The notes beneath the pieces were generated by a model. The model was given only the letters and a program-made list of their open reading frames with translations. It was not told where the DNA came from and searched no databases. From contig NC_135552.1 in assembly GCF_964340395.1 (NCBI RefSeq), positions 3,485,517 through 3,549,516 of the forward strand: DNA of 64,000 bases. The letters are read 5' to 3'. Positions 37,581-49,663 of the stretch are shown in pieces; position 1 is the stretch's first letter; every line of letters starts with the position of its first letter. The position numbers and the translations under genes were made by a program. The DNA comes from Glandiceps talaboti. Taxonomy: Eukaryota > Hemichordata > Enteropneusta > Spengelidae.

Positions 37581-37796
37581 GATTTAAGAATCCACTGCCC
37601 CCCCCCCCCGAGAACCTGACCGGTCCCTTACTTGGTCTGCGCGATGTCCATGTAGAACCTCAGACCACGCTATAAACGAGTAGTATGGGATATTAAACCG
37701 TTAGCAGAGATAGCAAGTCTTGATTGTATGTAACTTATTCGCTTTATACTTGATTGACTTCTAACTCATATATCTTTCTTGAAGTGAACTTTTTAT

Positions 37797-37851
37797 TTCT
37801 TCCGTAAGGAAGAGATGTATTAGTGGGTGAAAATGTGTGTGTGTGTGTGTG

Positions 37852-37882
<31 letters not shown>

Positions 37883-38060
37883 GTCATCGTTTTCTCCAAA
37901 ACGGCCGGCTCAATTCAAACGAAATTGTGAAGACTTATTTCGTAGGGTAATGGCAAGATCTGATTAGGTTTTGGTAAACATTCTATGAATACTAATGAGC
38001 AATTTGTATAATTAGTGGTTTTCGGTAATTAGGCTATATATCAAGAATACACGATTCAAA
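37797..38060 (+). mobile_element. Hairpin-plus-microsatellite element, copy 2
   Basis: It begins with the palindrome CTTCCGTAAGGAAG, followed by a (GT)n(CTGT)n tract at 37838-37882. GTGTCATCGTTTTCTCCAAA, GGCTCAATTC and GATTAGGTTTTGG come next. The reverse complement of 27286-27728 has the same order of blocks. Confidence 0.6.
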
Positions 38061-39885
38061 TTCAATATAATTTGGAACATACATTTGCAATACCGAGGCA
38101 CATCTGTCCTGAAAATATTACTGATTTAGCTGTCAGTTTTAATAAGTTATTGACATCTTTCAGTAATTAGACGCAGTGGCCACTAAAAAGAAAAGTATTG
38201 TTTCTGGTCTGGAAATGTCTAAATTCGATGCGAATTTAATTTTTTTTTAAATTGTTCATGATTAGTTCTGCAGTTGTCTTTAATACTGAAGTAGCAATTA
38301 ACGTATATGGTAGAGTTATTTTGTGCTTTCCCGTGGATCTGCAGACTGCATTGGCTGGAAAAACACAGGGGGAAAAAGATTGAAGTGGAGGCATTTCAGT
38401 GATGCACTGTGAACAGTAACAATTCCTTCTCTTTTGGTGGCCTTTATTAAAACTCCTACTATGGTGAGAGCTATGCTACAATGTTCTATAAAAGCTTCAC
38501 ATTACATGTTGTAGTTGACCATAAGATCGCATCTGCAGGCAATCATACGATCTCTTCACTATTTCAAAATCTTGTTTTTACTTCGTTCGATACTCACGCG
38601 TGTTTCTGTTTCTGAAAGCATGCATGGGAAGATCGTCGCTCATACCAGGTCAGCTTCAACTTCCGGGTGAAATCACCAGCTTTCTACCGAAAATTCTTGC
38701 TGGAGAATTCGCCAAGATAAATCCATACGATCTTTTCTTCGATCAAAATTGAAAATCTTCTCTCTTTGTTTTAATATAGATCATTCAATACTAAGGATGA
38801 GTTTGCTGCCGGAACGCATGCATTTATTCGTAAAAACTAACATATTATCACAACAAGGCAAATGAGAAAAGTAAATGTTGTTACTGTTTTGCAATGTTGC
38901 TTGGGCAGTGTACTAAGTGTTTAATTGGGTCAATTTCCCCCCAATTTTCCGACATTGATTGGCTTTGTTCTAGATCGTTCAAAATATTCGGGTTGCTTGT
39001 ATTGAAAGGTACGTATATCGAAATATATATTGATATAATTGAGTTTCTGTCCAGATCTGAATTTTACATTTTGAGAAACCAAACGAACTTGAGAGCCATG
39101 GAAATTCACCTCATTGTGGCGTGAATCACGAAAATTTTGAACTGGGACGGTGTTACATAAAGGGTATATCGGGATCAAAGTATAGAGCGGTATCATGCTT
39201 ACCATAAAGTATGTAAACTTTCTGATGCGTACTAGCGATGTTACGATGGTTTGAATTTTGTTTATTATTTGTCGTGAAAACGAGTGTACATACCCTGGGT
39301 ATGTAGGGAATCGCGAAAGTCGGAGTGTTCAAAGTCGAGTCAAGATTTCCTGTATTGAGAATAGGTAGTAGCGGATATTTGAATAACTTTTTCGACAACT
39401 AACTTTCACTGGGACTTCAAAAATCACAGATACAGAGCTAAAATTCGTTATGTTCAAATGATACCAATAAGTAATCCATACATTTGTTCTGTATGCATGG
39501 GCATATGTACGTATGTATGTATGTATGTATGTAAGCATGTCGGATGTATGTGTATCCCTGTAAATTTGAATAATTTGATTCCAAAAGCCATTACATCTGT
39601 TCCACTACATGTACATAGATTGATATCACAAAGTACTTTCAGATTTCTATAGTTTGGTACAGCTTTTTGCCTTTTACCAATTCAGGGGTATATCATGTAC
39701 TAATGGCTTACTATAACAAAGATGTTGCATTCCAGCAATTATTATGTGTAGGAACAAAAAACTCAATATTACCCTTACGGAAGGCATTCAGTTTAAATTT
39801 GGTTTAATTTGAGTTTAGGTATGTAGGTTTAAAAGATCGCCTCAGTATCAACCTTTACGGTTGTGAATATTTTCCGCTTTAATTT
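38061..39885. other. Intergenic, nothing recognised
   Basis: Only short open frames without domain features. A short (GTAT)n run stands near 39508-39535. Confidence 0.4.
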
Positions 39886-40131
<246 letters not shown>

Positions 40132-41215
40132 CTGAATAGAATTCAACATTCACAGGCTTAGATAATTTACTGCCCTGAATCCATACATATTGAAGACATC
40201 ACCTTGGGAACGAAACCAGACACAATTGTTTCCCTATTAACATGTATGTTGGTAAAACCGTTATTACATGTACTATCGATAACACCACCCACAGTGCTAT
40301 GCCATAAGTAGAAAAAACATAAATCAATTTGTCGGTATCTTCAGACAACGTATGTCTGACATTTTGGTTTAGTCCATACAATCTCTTAGTCAGGGCATAA
40401 AATAAAATTGAATCATGACAAGCTGATCGATCGCCATGTACTTTACTTCAGTGAAATATGTTTAGTAAGGTTGATGATAATGTTGGGAAAGCAGACAGTG
40501 TAAAAGAAATACAAACTTACAAAGCTGAACTCAACGAGATCCTCACCAGTGAGTTCCTCTGTACCCGTCTTTATCGACGTTATTAAGCAAGCTTTTTCTT
40601 GATTGTTTAATTCGCTTTAGGGTTCTACGTCTTACTGAAACCCGCTTTAGTCGTTCCGGCCTTCATTTCAATTTACCGCGTCACGTGATAGCTATTTGAT
40701 AATTGCATTTTGTTTCGCATGTGGGTGACACAAAGAGCTATCGGATTGCGTGAAGCCGTCCAAGTTGATCTAATTTTCTTCATCCAAATGCAGAAAGCGT
40801 CTTTGTGTGTCTTCTTTTATTTGGTTTTCAGGTTTTTTTGCTTCCCAGAATGGCGAGCAGAATTACATGTAATTTTCCTAATTGCAACCATTTGCAACTA
40901 TTGATATCCTGAGTACGTATGTTAGAGTCCCGAGGCATACCACGTTCTATTTCGCGATTAAAATTGATTTAATAGTTCGAACTAAACTCAGTCTCAACGA
41001 TTCGTTGGATTTTCTGTCTGCAAAATAATTAAAGTTTGGATGTTGTATTTAATGACATTTCATACATTTTTCAATCAAATGTCAAAGACAGGAAGGGTAA
41101 ATTAACGTTTGATAAGGAACTCGTCAATGTATACGTAGTTTAGCTTTGAATAATGTTATTCATGTACTATGAACAGATCAAATCACGTGTCTTTTGGTTT
41201 GTGAAAAACAAGACA
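40132..41215. other. Intergenic, no firm gene
   Basis: Only a weak minus-strand frame with a hydrophobic segment (40199-40381) stands out, and it lacks support. Confidence 0.35.
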
Positions 41216-41216
41216 T

Positions 41217-41547
41217 CACACACACATACATACATACATACATACATACACATACATACATACATACATACATACATACATACATACATACATACATACA
41301 TACACACATACACATACACATACACACACACATACACACACATACACATAAATTATTACTTACACAAACACATACATACATACATACATACATACATACA
41401 TACATACATACATACATACATACATACATACATACACACACCCCCCCCCCCACACACACACACACATACATACACACATACATACATACATACATACATA
41501 CATACATACATACATACATACATACATACATACATACATACATACAT
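41217..41547. repeat. (CATA)n/(CA)n microsatellite with C-run
   Basis: A compound ATAC/CA tract interrupted near 41350 by a short unique piece and near 41440 by a C-run. Confidence 0.96.
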
Positions 41548-43019
41548 GGTAAATTTCTATTAGTGGCCACATAAATACACACTTTAGGTGTCCACTGAAG
41601 TCTGGAACACGAATCCTCTTTTCGGTCACGTCTCGGATTTAAAGATCTTAAACATTTGCTGTTATTTTAGTCAAGGAAACTCCCATCTATTCTTAAATTG
41701 AAACTCCGATCTATTCAAGGGGAGACGATGCTCGGTTATATATCAAAATTAAACCATTTTAGAATGATAATCCAAAAAGGCCGCCTATTACAAAAATTGT
41801 AAGTTATATTAACTATGGGGGAAATAAAAGATTGTTGATTTCCTTGAAAACAAGATGGTGAACTCGCAATCTTCGAGGACCAGAAACAAGCTTGCATATG
41901 TCGCAGTCATCGGTTATTCAAGCTACTTTGCTTAATATCAAACTTGACTATCAAACATGCAAATGAACTGATTACAAACAGACAATGAGAACGGTAGGCG
42001 ACTGAGTGATGGCAACAGAAACAAAGAGTTCTTCATGATACAAAAGTGTTACTACTAGGGCTAATTACCAAAGATAAGTTCTCTACTGTAACATATCCAT
42101 CGTCATATACATTAATAAAGTTCTACACATTCAAGAACATCACGTCGGGAATACATTGAAGCCGAAATTTCATAAAAGTTAGAACTCCCGAAATATTTAT
42201 TTTCAAAAGTTTGCTATTTGATGAAATACAAGGATAATGTATACTGTGTAATTAACAAATAGAATAACAGAATAAAATAGAAATAACTGTATTGTCCAAT
42301 CTCCATAGCGTCAACCTGGAAATCGTGTCTAGTCACTCGTGTCCAAATACACATGGGGAACCTGTAAATTATAACCAAATCTCCACAGAAGACAAGTATA
42401 TCCAATAATACTGTTGTGGGGAGAAGGGTGTCCAAAATATTATTTTTTGAAGGATGGGCCCAGGGTGCCCAAAAAGCGAGTTCAAGGTTGACTTATTTTG
42501 CTATTTATTATTCCCCACGGTTGATACGAGTATACGCCCCCAATCCCCAAACCACACATTTTGAGAAGGTTTTGCTCTCTTATGCTACTATTGTATTTGC
42601 TTCTGTTAGTGACTGACAGTGAAAGAGTGATTTTAGATATGTTAAGAAGTCATAACACTGACCCCAGCAACCACCCCCACCCCTCACACACATGACGGGG
42701 AAAAGATGTTTAGAAATGTCTCTGTACTGCCAGTCATTATTATTCACTGACACTGTGATCATACTTGCTTGTTTACAATACAGATACAATACTCGCTGTG
42801 TAGAACCAGGAATTCCATGTAGCTTACTTGTTGCCTATTTTCTAATTTCAACTGCACTGTGCTATAACACACGCTTTATTAAAATTGGATGAGAAATGTG
42901 TATATGATGTCATTTTTAAACGAAAAAACAACCTTGGTAATGCTATGTGTTATACCCGAAAAGTCCATGTTTTTAACTCCGATCAGTAATCTGCAAAATA
43001 AATAATTTCAAAATAAGTA
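41548..43019. other. Intergenic, nothing recognised
   Basis: No gene or notable repeat seen. Confidence 0.4.
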
Positions 43020-43078
43020 AAAATTATTGTAAGCACATGCAAATGGGACAGCAGACATGTAATTGATTGACTGGTCGA

Positions 43079-43175
<97 letters not shown>

Positions 43176-43690
43176 ATTTTTTGTGGTTAAATACAATTTT
43201 TTTTGTGTGATATTGATCAATTGACATTGATTTTTGTGATGATATAAAACTTGTTTTCCTTCTTTCCCTGGCTACTTTCTCTCTATTATAATACTAGTTT
43301 GTGCATGGCTGAGTGTTTGTTTGATGTGATAATCTCCCAGTAGATAAGAGATAAAGCCAACTGTTCTGTAACCAATGCCTTGGTAATTATAAGATTAGGA
43401 GTGTTTTAATTTCGATAAGAGGAGAAGAATAGACAAGATGTCTTTATTTAGTCAATAGAGAATTACATACAACTGAAAGACAGAAAAGTAGCCAGGGAAA
43501 AAAGGAAAAAAGTTTTATATCACCACAAAAATCAATCAGTCAATTGATCAATATCACAAAAAAATAGTTTATTTAACCACAAAAATTATTCATTCAATCG
43601 ATCAATCAAGTAGCCAATCAATCAATAAATTGATCGATCGATCGACCACATGGCTGCTATCCCCTGTGATGTGAGCAAATAAGGTAAACA
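43020..43690. mobile_element. Foldback (palindromic) element with a GATT array
   Basis: The left arm (about 43020-43283) and right arm (about 43475-43690) are inverted copies. Shared blocks read from each outer end include GCAG.CATGT, the GATT/GATC tract, TTTTTGTGGTTAAATA, GATATTGATCAATTGA, GATTTTTGTG, GATATAAAACTT and CCCTGGCTACTTT. The loop is about 190 bp. The left arm has expanded to about 24 GATT repeats (43079-43174), while the right arm keeps a short, mixed version. It looks like a MITE or foldback element; no coding frame is present. Confidence 0.8.
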
Positions 43691-44309
43691 CAAATAATCA
43701 CTACGTCACGTCCGGTCTGGGATAAGATCAACATATATAGTGTAATTACTTGTGCGCACCAAATTTATGTTTAAATCACGTGTATACCAGTGTACAATAG
43801 CAAACTTTCAACACATGTTTCATGTTTTTACAAATTTATTCATTTACAAACACAGGCTTGGTCTATGTTGTTTTATAGAGTTTCTTTCGATTAGGAAGAC
43901 GGAATAAAGTTGTTTTAGTCATCGAAAATCAAAAGAAATGCATATTTCTCATCCATATGGCCACATTTAACAACAGAAGTACCAATACGTCAGCTCATAA
44001 AATAAACATACATAGTAGAAAATGTACCAAAAGCTAATATAATAGTATCTTTAGTTATGAAACTACGTTTGAGTCGACGAGGTGGTCTTTCCTATATTAC
44101 AGCTGGTAAATCACCTACACCTATTAAACTCAGTGGAACTTGATTTATCGATGAATTTTATGTTCAGTGAAAACTTTGAATAGTTTTATCTTTTACTACT
44201 CGTCGAGACAACACTTTAGAATAGAGGCAAATTAAAATTGGTAGCCATCATTCTTATAGTCTCACAATCAATTTATGAAATATACTAGTATATCCTCAGA
44301 ACATATAAT
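43691..44309. other. Intergenic, nothing recognised
   Basis: No gene recognised. Confidence 0.4.
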
Positions 44310-44654
44310 TTAAAAAGCATATGTAAGGTTTCCCTGCACGTTTGTGATTTTCATATTATTATTAGATGACATTTCAATATCCATCAGGGTCTGGCTGTAT
44401 AGCAAAATATATACCTCACTCTCACTATTTATGCTTCCTAACTTAGAAACGCACACAGAACATAGGTTCATATTTCCATCCGACACACAGCCATTTGATT
44501 GTGTTTGGTAGATTTCATTCAGTTTGGTATCTTTTGTACACCGACCGACCGACGAAATGAACAACTTAGATTTTAGCGGAAACGATAGTGGAATCCACAA
44601 CAGGGCAAGTGTTCCTAATATATGTGCTGATCGAGGTATGTTCATTTTCCACAT
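44310..44654 (-). CDS. Possible small secreted protein
   Basis: I do not recognise this frame of 114 codons. The first ATG (44654) is followed three codons later by a second (44645). From the second, a basic start (NIPRSAH), a hydrophobic core (ILGTLALLWIPLSF) and then KSK look like a signal peptide. The remainder has four cysteines in RCTK, GCVSDG and LCSVCVSK, plus one NLT glycosylation-type site. A TATAAAA sequence lies only about 15-20 bases upstream of the first ATG, which would place the transcription start near the second ATG. No splice evidence is seen. It could be a real short gene or a chance frame; the length alone is not decisive in AT-rich DNA. Confidence 0.3.
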   Translation of the reverse strand: MWKMNIPRSAHILGTLALLWIPLSFPLKSKLFISSVGRCTKDTKLNEIYQTQSNGCVSDGNMNLCSVCVSKLGSINSESEVYILLYSQTLMDIEMSSNNNMKITNVQGNLTYAF

Positions 44655-44673
44655 TCTTTCCCTTTTTATAGCC

Positions 44674-45967
44674 GTTGAGCATAATCACAGAAAATAGAAG
44701 CACTTATGTTCGTTTAATTCTTTGACTAATACAATTGGCATGATTGGTATTGCTATGCAATTTTAGTTAAGTACATGACATGTGAAAATTGACTTGTTTG
44801 TGAAATGTACATGTTTCTATTGATCTCAAAAGACAAAATGGACGCTCTAATTTCACTTTTGGCATTACCAATTATATTGCGATGATTCAACCGTCCCTAT
44901 CCTATGGATTGAATCTGAACGAGTTTCTTTCACCAAAAGTAGACAAATAGAGTATCTTGCTTGCTTAAAGGAAGGCCTCGCCCGGCGCTTTCACTTTTCA
45001 GACAATCGTACACTCCGTCGAACTATTTTATTTACCGTTTTCGATTTTTTTTAGAAAAGGGAAGGGATCTTCACCTATTTGTTGGGAATTGAAAATGAGT
45101 ATTCGGTCCTTTAACCAATTCTTAGATCGGATCGTCTTTATAATTTCCAGCCTAGTTTGACTTTGAAAGTGAACTCAGTACAACCCCCGTCTTAGGAAGT
45201 AAACATTGTTATGTTTTTGGTTTAAGAGAAACTTCACTCTAGCATAACCAGTGTTCTATGCTTTAATTCCATTTTCTGTATTACGTTTATATTGTGTTAT
45301 GATCGCATTTTCTTGTATTTCTTTTTAAAATTTGAATTTTTATCTCTCGGTTCACGTCTTTCTCTTGGCTGATGTACATTGCAAGCAATGATGAATACAT
45401 TGTTTTGTAAACTGTGGATAATGTTGATGAGATAACTATGATTGTGGTTAGCTTTATATTTATTTTGACTTTACAAACGTTTTGATTTAAAAATGCAATG
45501 AGCTACAATATAAGTCGTAGATCATGATTTTGTATAAGACGATTCCAATGATAGTGTTAAAATCAAAATGAGAAATCTAAAAATCCTCCCCTCTCCTCAT
45601 CCCAAACAATGAAGATGTACTTTGTAACCATTCATTGACGGTTAGATATCTTTACCATAAATTTCAAAGCCAAACAATTTATGTTCTAAATAGTCAAGTT
45701 TTGTTTCGTTGGAATACCTCAAACACCATAATGCCATTTTAAAAACAACTTGACGTCAACGTTAAAGCCCTCAACAAGTATTTGTCACTTTGTGTATTTT
45801 TGAAAGTCTGACGAAAGACTCACAATCTAAAGATTTCAACAAGCATTTACATAAAGTCTTCAATCTGTCTTTTCTGTATGATGGAAAATGATCAGAATGT
45901 CGTTAAAACGTATCCTGTTTACTTACGTTGGTCACAAATACATTTTGATAATCGGTTGCCATGCTGG

Positions 45968-46021
<54 letters not shown>

Positions 46022-46364
46022 CGTGCGTTCACTTAGCCTATTAAATGACCCATAGTAACACTATACATTTACGCGGCGTTCGCATAAACGATATTTACTC
46101 AACAAACAAATTTATTTTAACAAAATTTCACATAGCAAGTGACACACCTTAATCTACTATTTAATAGACTGTGGCAAATGAAATCGCGTTCTTTGAACTC
46201 ATTTCAAAATAAAAATAATAATGATAATAAATGAAATGAAGTAAATAATATGGTATCGCCACATTTTTACAAATTAATGTCTGTATTAAAAGCGATGAGA
46301 CTAAGTATAAAGACGTGTTTTTATTCTTCATAAAAGTTACTTCTTGACAATGTGTGCAATTAGT
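44674..46364. other. Intergenic with a (GT)n tract
   Basis: A (GT)n run at about 45972-46013 is followed by GCGC-type variants. No gene recognised. Confidence 0.45.
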
Positions 46365-46367
46365 TTA

Positions 46368-48493
46368 GGGAGCCTTCGGTATTTACAAGGGGGGGGGCGG
46401 AGGAATCGGGGGGGGTCACATTTTATAAACCTATTCTTAGGGGAGGGTCATGTTTTGCATTACAATATTTGGGGGAGGGTCACATTTTACAATCCGTAGT
46501 TTTGTGACCAAATTGAATATTCAATTAATGTCAATTTGTTTTGTGTGTTTTGAGATGTAAACGTGAGATGAGCACTCAACGAGTACTTTACATTTCAAAA
46601 TACAAAAACAAAAATACACATATTGTAAGAAATTGTATAATAAAACGACGCATTTTGTTGAGTGTACCATCTCACCTTATCACTCACACTGTCCGTGAAT
46701 GTTGTTGTTAAAATATGATGATGATGGTAGCAGTGAGTTATATAGAAACGCCTGTGATCAGAACGTCATTTTATCAGTGGTAGACAATGAAAACTGTCTT
46801 TGAGGGTGCCGAAAAAAAGTCTACTTCTTATCACTCCCAAACTGACAAACACTGACACAAAAATCAACACCTGGTCCCCTAGGTTCACGCGACTCTCTTA
46901 TCAGTTTGTTTATGTCTGTGAAAGTTAGTCATGTTGTAATCGAGTGTAAGCTCATAGATTAATTTTGAATTTTGCACTAAAAGTCGAATTATATTGTTAA
47001 TATGCTTTAACATAGACCATCCATCAATGGTCTATGAATTCACCAATTTCACAAAATGTTGTCCACACACTCTTTCCTGTAGTGACATGGACATTTTCTC
47101 CGCTACCCTTGAAAAACTTCCAACACACTCCTGACCAGTTGTTTTTTCACATCAACAGACTTTCAATTCTGTAACTATTTGTTGACGATCGAAAGTCTTC
47201 ATTTAGGCTTTTTCCATATTGAAATAGACGATCGATACTTGAAGGTTTCATCATTACCGTATTACAGAAAAGTTGGCTGATTGCATATTTACAAATTTAA
47301 TGTAATATGACCTACATGTTGGTGTCAGATCACCGATTGGATTTGAAGGTACATACATGATAAAGTGTAGAGTAGCAGTGAGGAAATCATATTTGATGTC
47401 CGGATAGCCTTGGTTCAATATTAAAGTCACTCTATATTGTAAATTGTCATCAAAATTGTATTAATAATTGTAAAAATCTAAACATTAATTAATAAATTGG
47501 TAGTCATTACATAGACCTCCTTACATAAAATGATATGGTCAAACGAAAAGTTTCAGCACTCGTTTTAGTGATGAACAATTATATCCTGTTTAGGCTGTTA
47601 GTCCTGCTTGCATACGGAGTAAGTCGGCCCTTCCTTCTTCGTCACGGTGTTGAGTGTTCAACGCGTGCACCTGCAAGCAGGACTAGTATCCTGTCAGAAC
47701 CAACAGTCGACAGACGACGCGTACGGTCGCCTTTCTATTGGAGTGGCATTGATCCGGTTCTTCTGAAATACTCAGGTGACTTTTGTCGTTTAGATTTCAA
47801 AATCCGTTCGAGAGATTTCGAAAAGGACCGTACACAAGCGGGCTTGCTAAAATACAAACTCTACGATCACATCTGTTGTAAGTATTCATTGCAGACTTGA
47901 ATGCCGTCTATATGTTTTGTTGTATAGTCATGTGTGTTGGCGATTTTTCGCCCAAAACTCCAACATATAATCTATACACTGAAAGTTTATTTTTAGGACC
48001 AGACAGACTATTACGTTGCATGACATAAGCTTACACTCGAATGTTATGTAACAACATGACAAACTTTCACAGACACAGACAAACTGATAAAAGAGTCGCG
48101 TGAACCATAGACAAGTACATGCATGCGCATGAACCTACATCAGAGGGGCCCGGTGCTGTTTTTGTATCAAGGTTTGTCAGTTTGATAGTGATAAGAAGTA
48201 GACGTTTGCTCGTTCTGATCACAGGCGTTTCTATATAACTCCGGATCCTGCAATGGTAGTACATGTACAAATATTGCTTTCTAATATACACAGTCAAAAT
48301 CATTTGATTTGTATGTATACATATAATGGGAATATTGATTAACTTTCAGTATATGCAAATGTCATGGAATGGTCATGTTTTACAAAATGTGACAAAGGGG
48401 AGGGTCACTTTTTAGGAATGGAGAATGGGGGGGGGGGTCATATTTTTACAGATTTTCTCCGGCCCTCTCCCCTTGTAAATACTGAAGGCTCCC
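46368..48493. mobile_element. Non-autonomous DNA transposon, G-run family, copy 3, long inverted ends
   Basis: The left end GGGAGCCTTCGGTATTTACAA is matched by the right-end reverse complement GGGAGCCTTCAGTATTTACAA. TTA flanks both ends (46365-46367 and 48494-48496). G-runs followed by GTCACATTTT or GTCATGTTTT repeat just inside. Further in, 46735-46990 and 47990-48245 are inverted copies (for example TTATATAGAAACGCCTGTGA and ACTTTCACAGACA). The terminal inverted repeats therefore extend roughly 500-620 bp. The central kilobase contains the candidate first exon at 47535-47877. No transposase is seen. Confidence 0.7.
47535..47877 (+). CDS. Candidate upstream exon of the homeobox gene
   Basis: An open frame of 114 codons from ATG 47535 ends at a strong donor (TCTGTT|GTAAGT) after the first base of a codon. 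An in-frame TAA stands at 47526-47528, so this is the first ATG. Spliced in phase 1 to 51847 the frame stays open, and it can continue to the homeodomain exon at 56451. The N-terminus is hydrophobic (YILFRLLVLLAYG), which is odd for a transcription factor and resembles a signal peptide. No octapeptide or other domain is seen. The exon lies within the inverted-repeat element 46368-48493, so it could instead be transposon sequence or part of an unrelated secreted protein. Confidence 0.4.
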
Positions 48494-48496
48494 TTA

Positions 48497-49663
48497 TGTC
48501 GACGCTGTGTGCACTTTTTTCATCCTATTTTCCAAATGATTTCAATTCCAAATTGTGATTCTGTACTTTTTGTAGTTCAATTGTGTCCCAAGTGCCAGAT
48601 TAAGATGCTGACAACCTCTAGGATAACGTCACAGTCGCTTGTAAACTGTTATTCCTTTCCTAAGTGGTTTTATTCTTGTCTATGACGGTCCTAATACAGA
48701 ACAATGACGTTATCATAGGGATTGGCGATATTCTTATAAAATCGGTAGCGATGTCATACCCCCTACACACATACAACACAAGTTAGGAAACCAAGCCATT
48801 GCCAAAACGGTGACATCATTTTTCATCGATCCAAAAGGATTGCCAAAACTCCAAATATAACCAAAACATAACCACCCATGCCACGATTGCGTATCACTGG
48901 ACCTACCTGATCAATAATTTGCTACAACATCGATCTAAAATGCGTTTACGATCGCGTTTCCGAAACGATAGTATTGAGTACTTTTAGACAACACTTCAAC
49001 CTATGACTATGATGGTGGTTTCCCAGTCAATTACAGACAGTTAATGAGGTGGTGCAACGTCACTACGTTATTTTTAAACATGTAACTGAATGAATATATC
49101 ATGGTAATTTAACTTAGTGACGTTGCACCACAGGGTGCCCAGGCTCATTTAGTTCTGTTTACAAATATAAACAAAACAAAATAAATATACAAGTAAACAA
49201 ACAAACAAAAACAAACAAACAAACAAACAAACAAACAAACAAGTACACAAACAAACAAACAAACAAAATAAACTGACAAATGAGTAGATACATACATGAG
49301 TAAACGACAACAAACCATCGAACAACCAAACACTGCCCCCCCCCCCAATGGTCACATATGGAAATAACCCACAAGGGTTGAGACTGATCAAGTACTATGC
49401 GTACGATTATAATTTTCATATCCTGAAAAATATGCCATAAATTGACTTCAGATCAGTCAAAAATCCACCTCGCTAGAACGAATATGCTTAGAACTCACAG
49501 TTTTACCGGCGAAATTGACAGCTATATGGATATTCAAATATAGGTAGCCCGCGTGTTTTTAACGTTTGCAACCAGCTTTAAAAATTGCAAGATACCACAG
49601 AGCAACAACTCAGAAATCGTCGGGATTTCAGCCTTTCTGTTCATTTAGCATATTCGTTCTATC
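48497..49663. other. Intronic/intergenic, short repeats only
   Basis: It contains a small palindrome at 49049-49131 and an imperfect (AAAC)n tract at 49168-49266, then a C-run near 49337. No gene recognised. Confidence 0.45.
49049..49131. repeat. Short palindromic element with 17-bp perfect inverted ends
   Basis: GTGGTGCAACGTCACTA (49049-49065) is exactly mirrored by TAGTGACGTTGCACCAC (49115-49131) around a 49-bp AT-rich loop. This size and shape fit a tiny MITE or its internal deletion product. Confidence 0.8.

Larger units (their letters stand above)
35786..37627. mobile_element. Non-autonomous DNA transposon, G-run family, copy 2
   Basis: The left end is GGGACCTGTCAGTTTCTTC and the reverse complement of the right end is GGGACCGGTCAGGTTCTC. 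Both run into G-runs and a GTGG block. TTA flanks each end (35783-35785 and 37628-37630). Near both ends stand spaced G-runs followed by GTCA (for example GGGGGGTCACTCTG and GGGGTCATCATC). The interior carries an ATACAT microsatellite (about 36063-36102) and a degenerate tandem repeat. No transposase frame is seen. Confidence 0.65.

Noticed and set aside
40199-40381. Minus-strand frame with a membrane-like segment, IYVFSTYGIALWVVLSIV, ending near CCCAAG|GTGATG
   Set aside because: A possible exon, but only 60 codons, with a poor acceptor and no recognised family.
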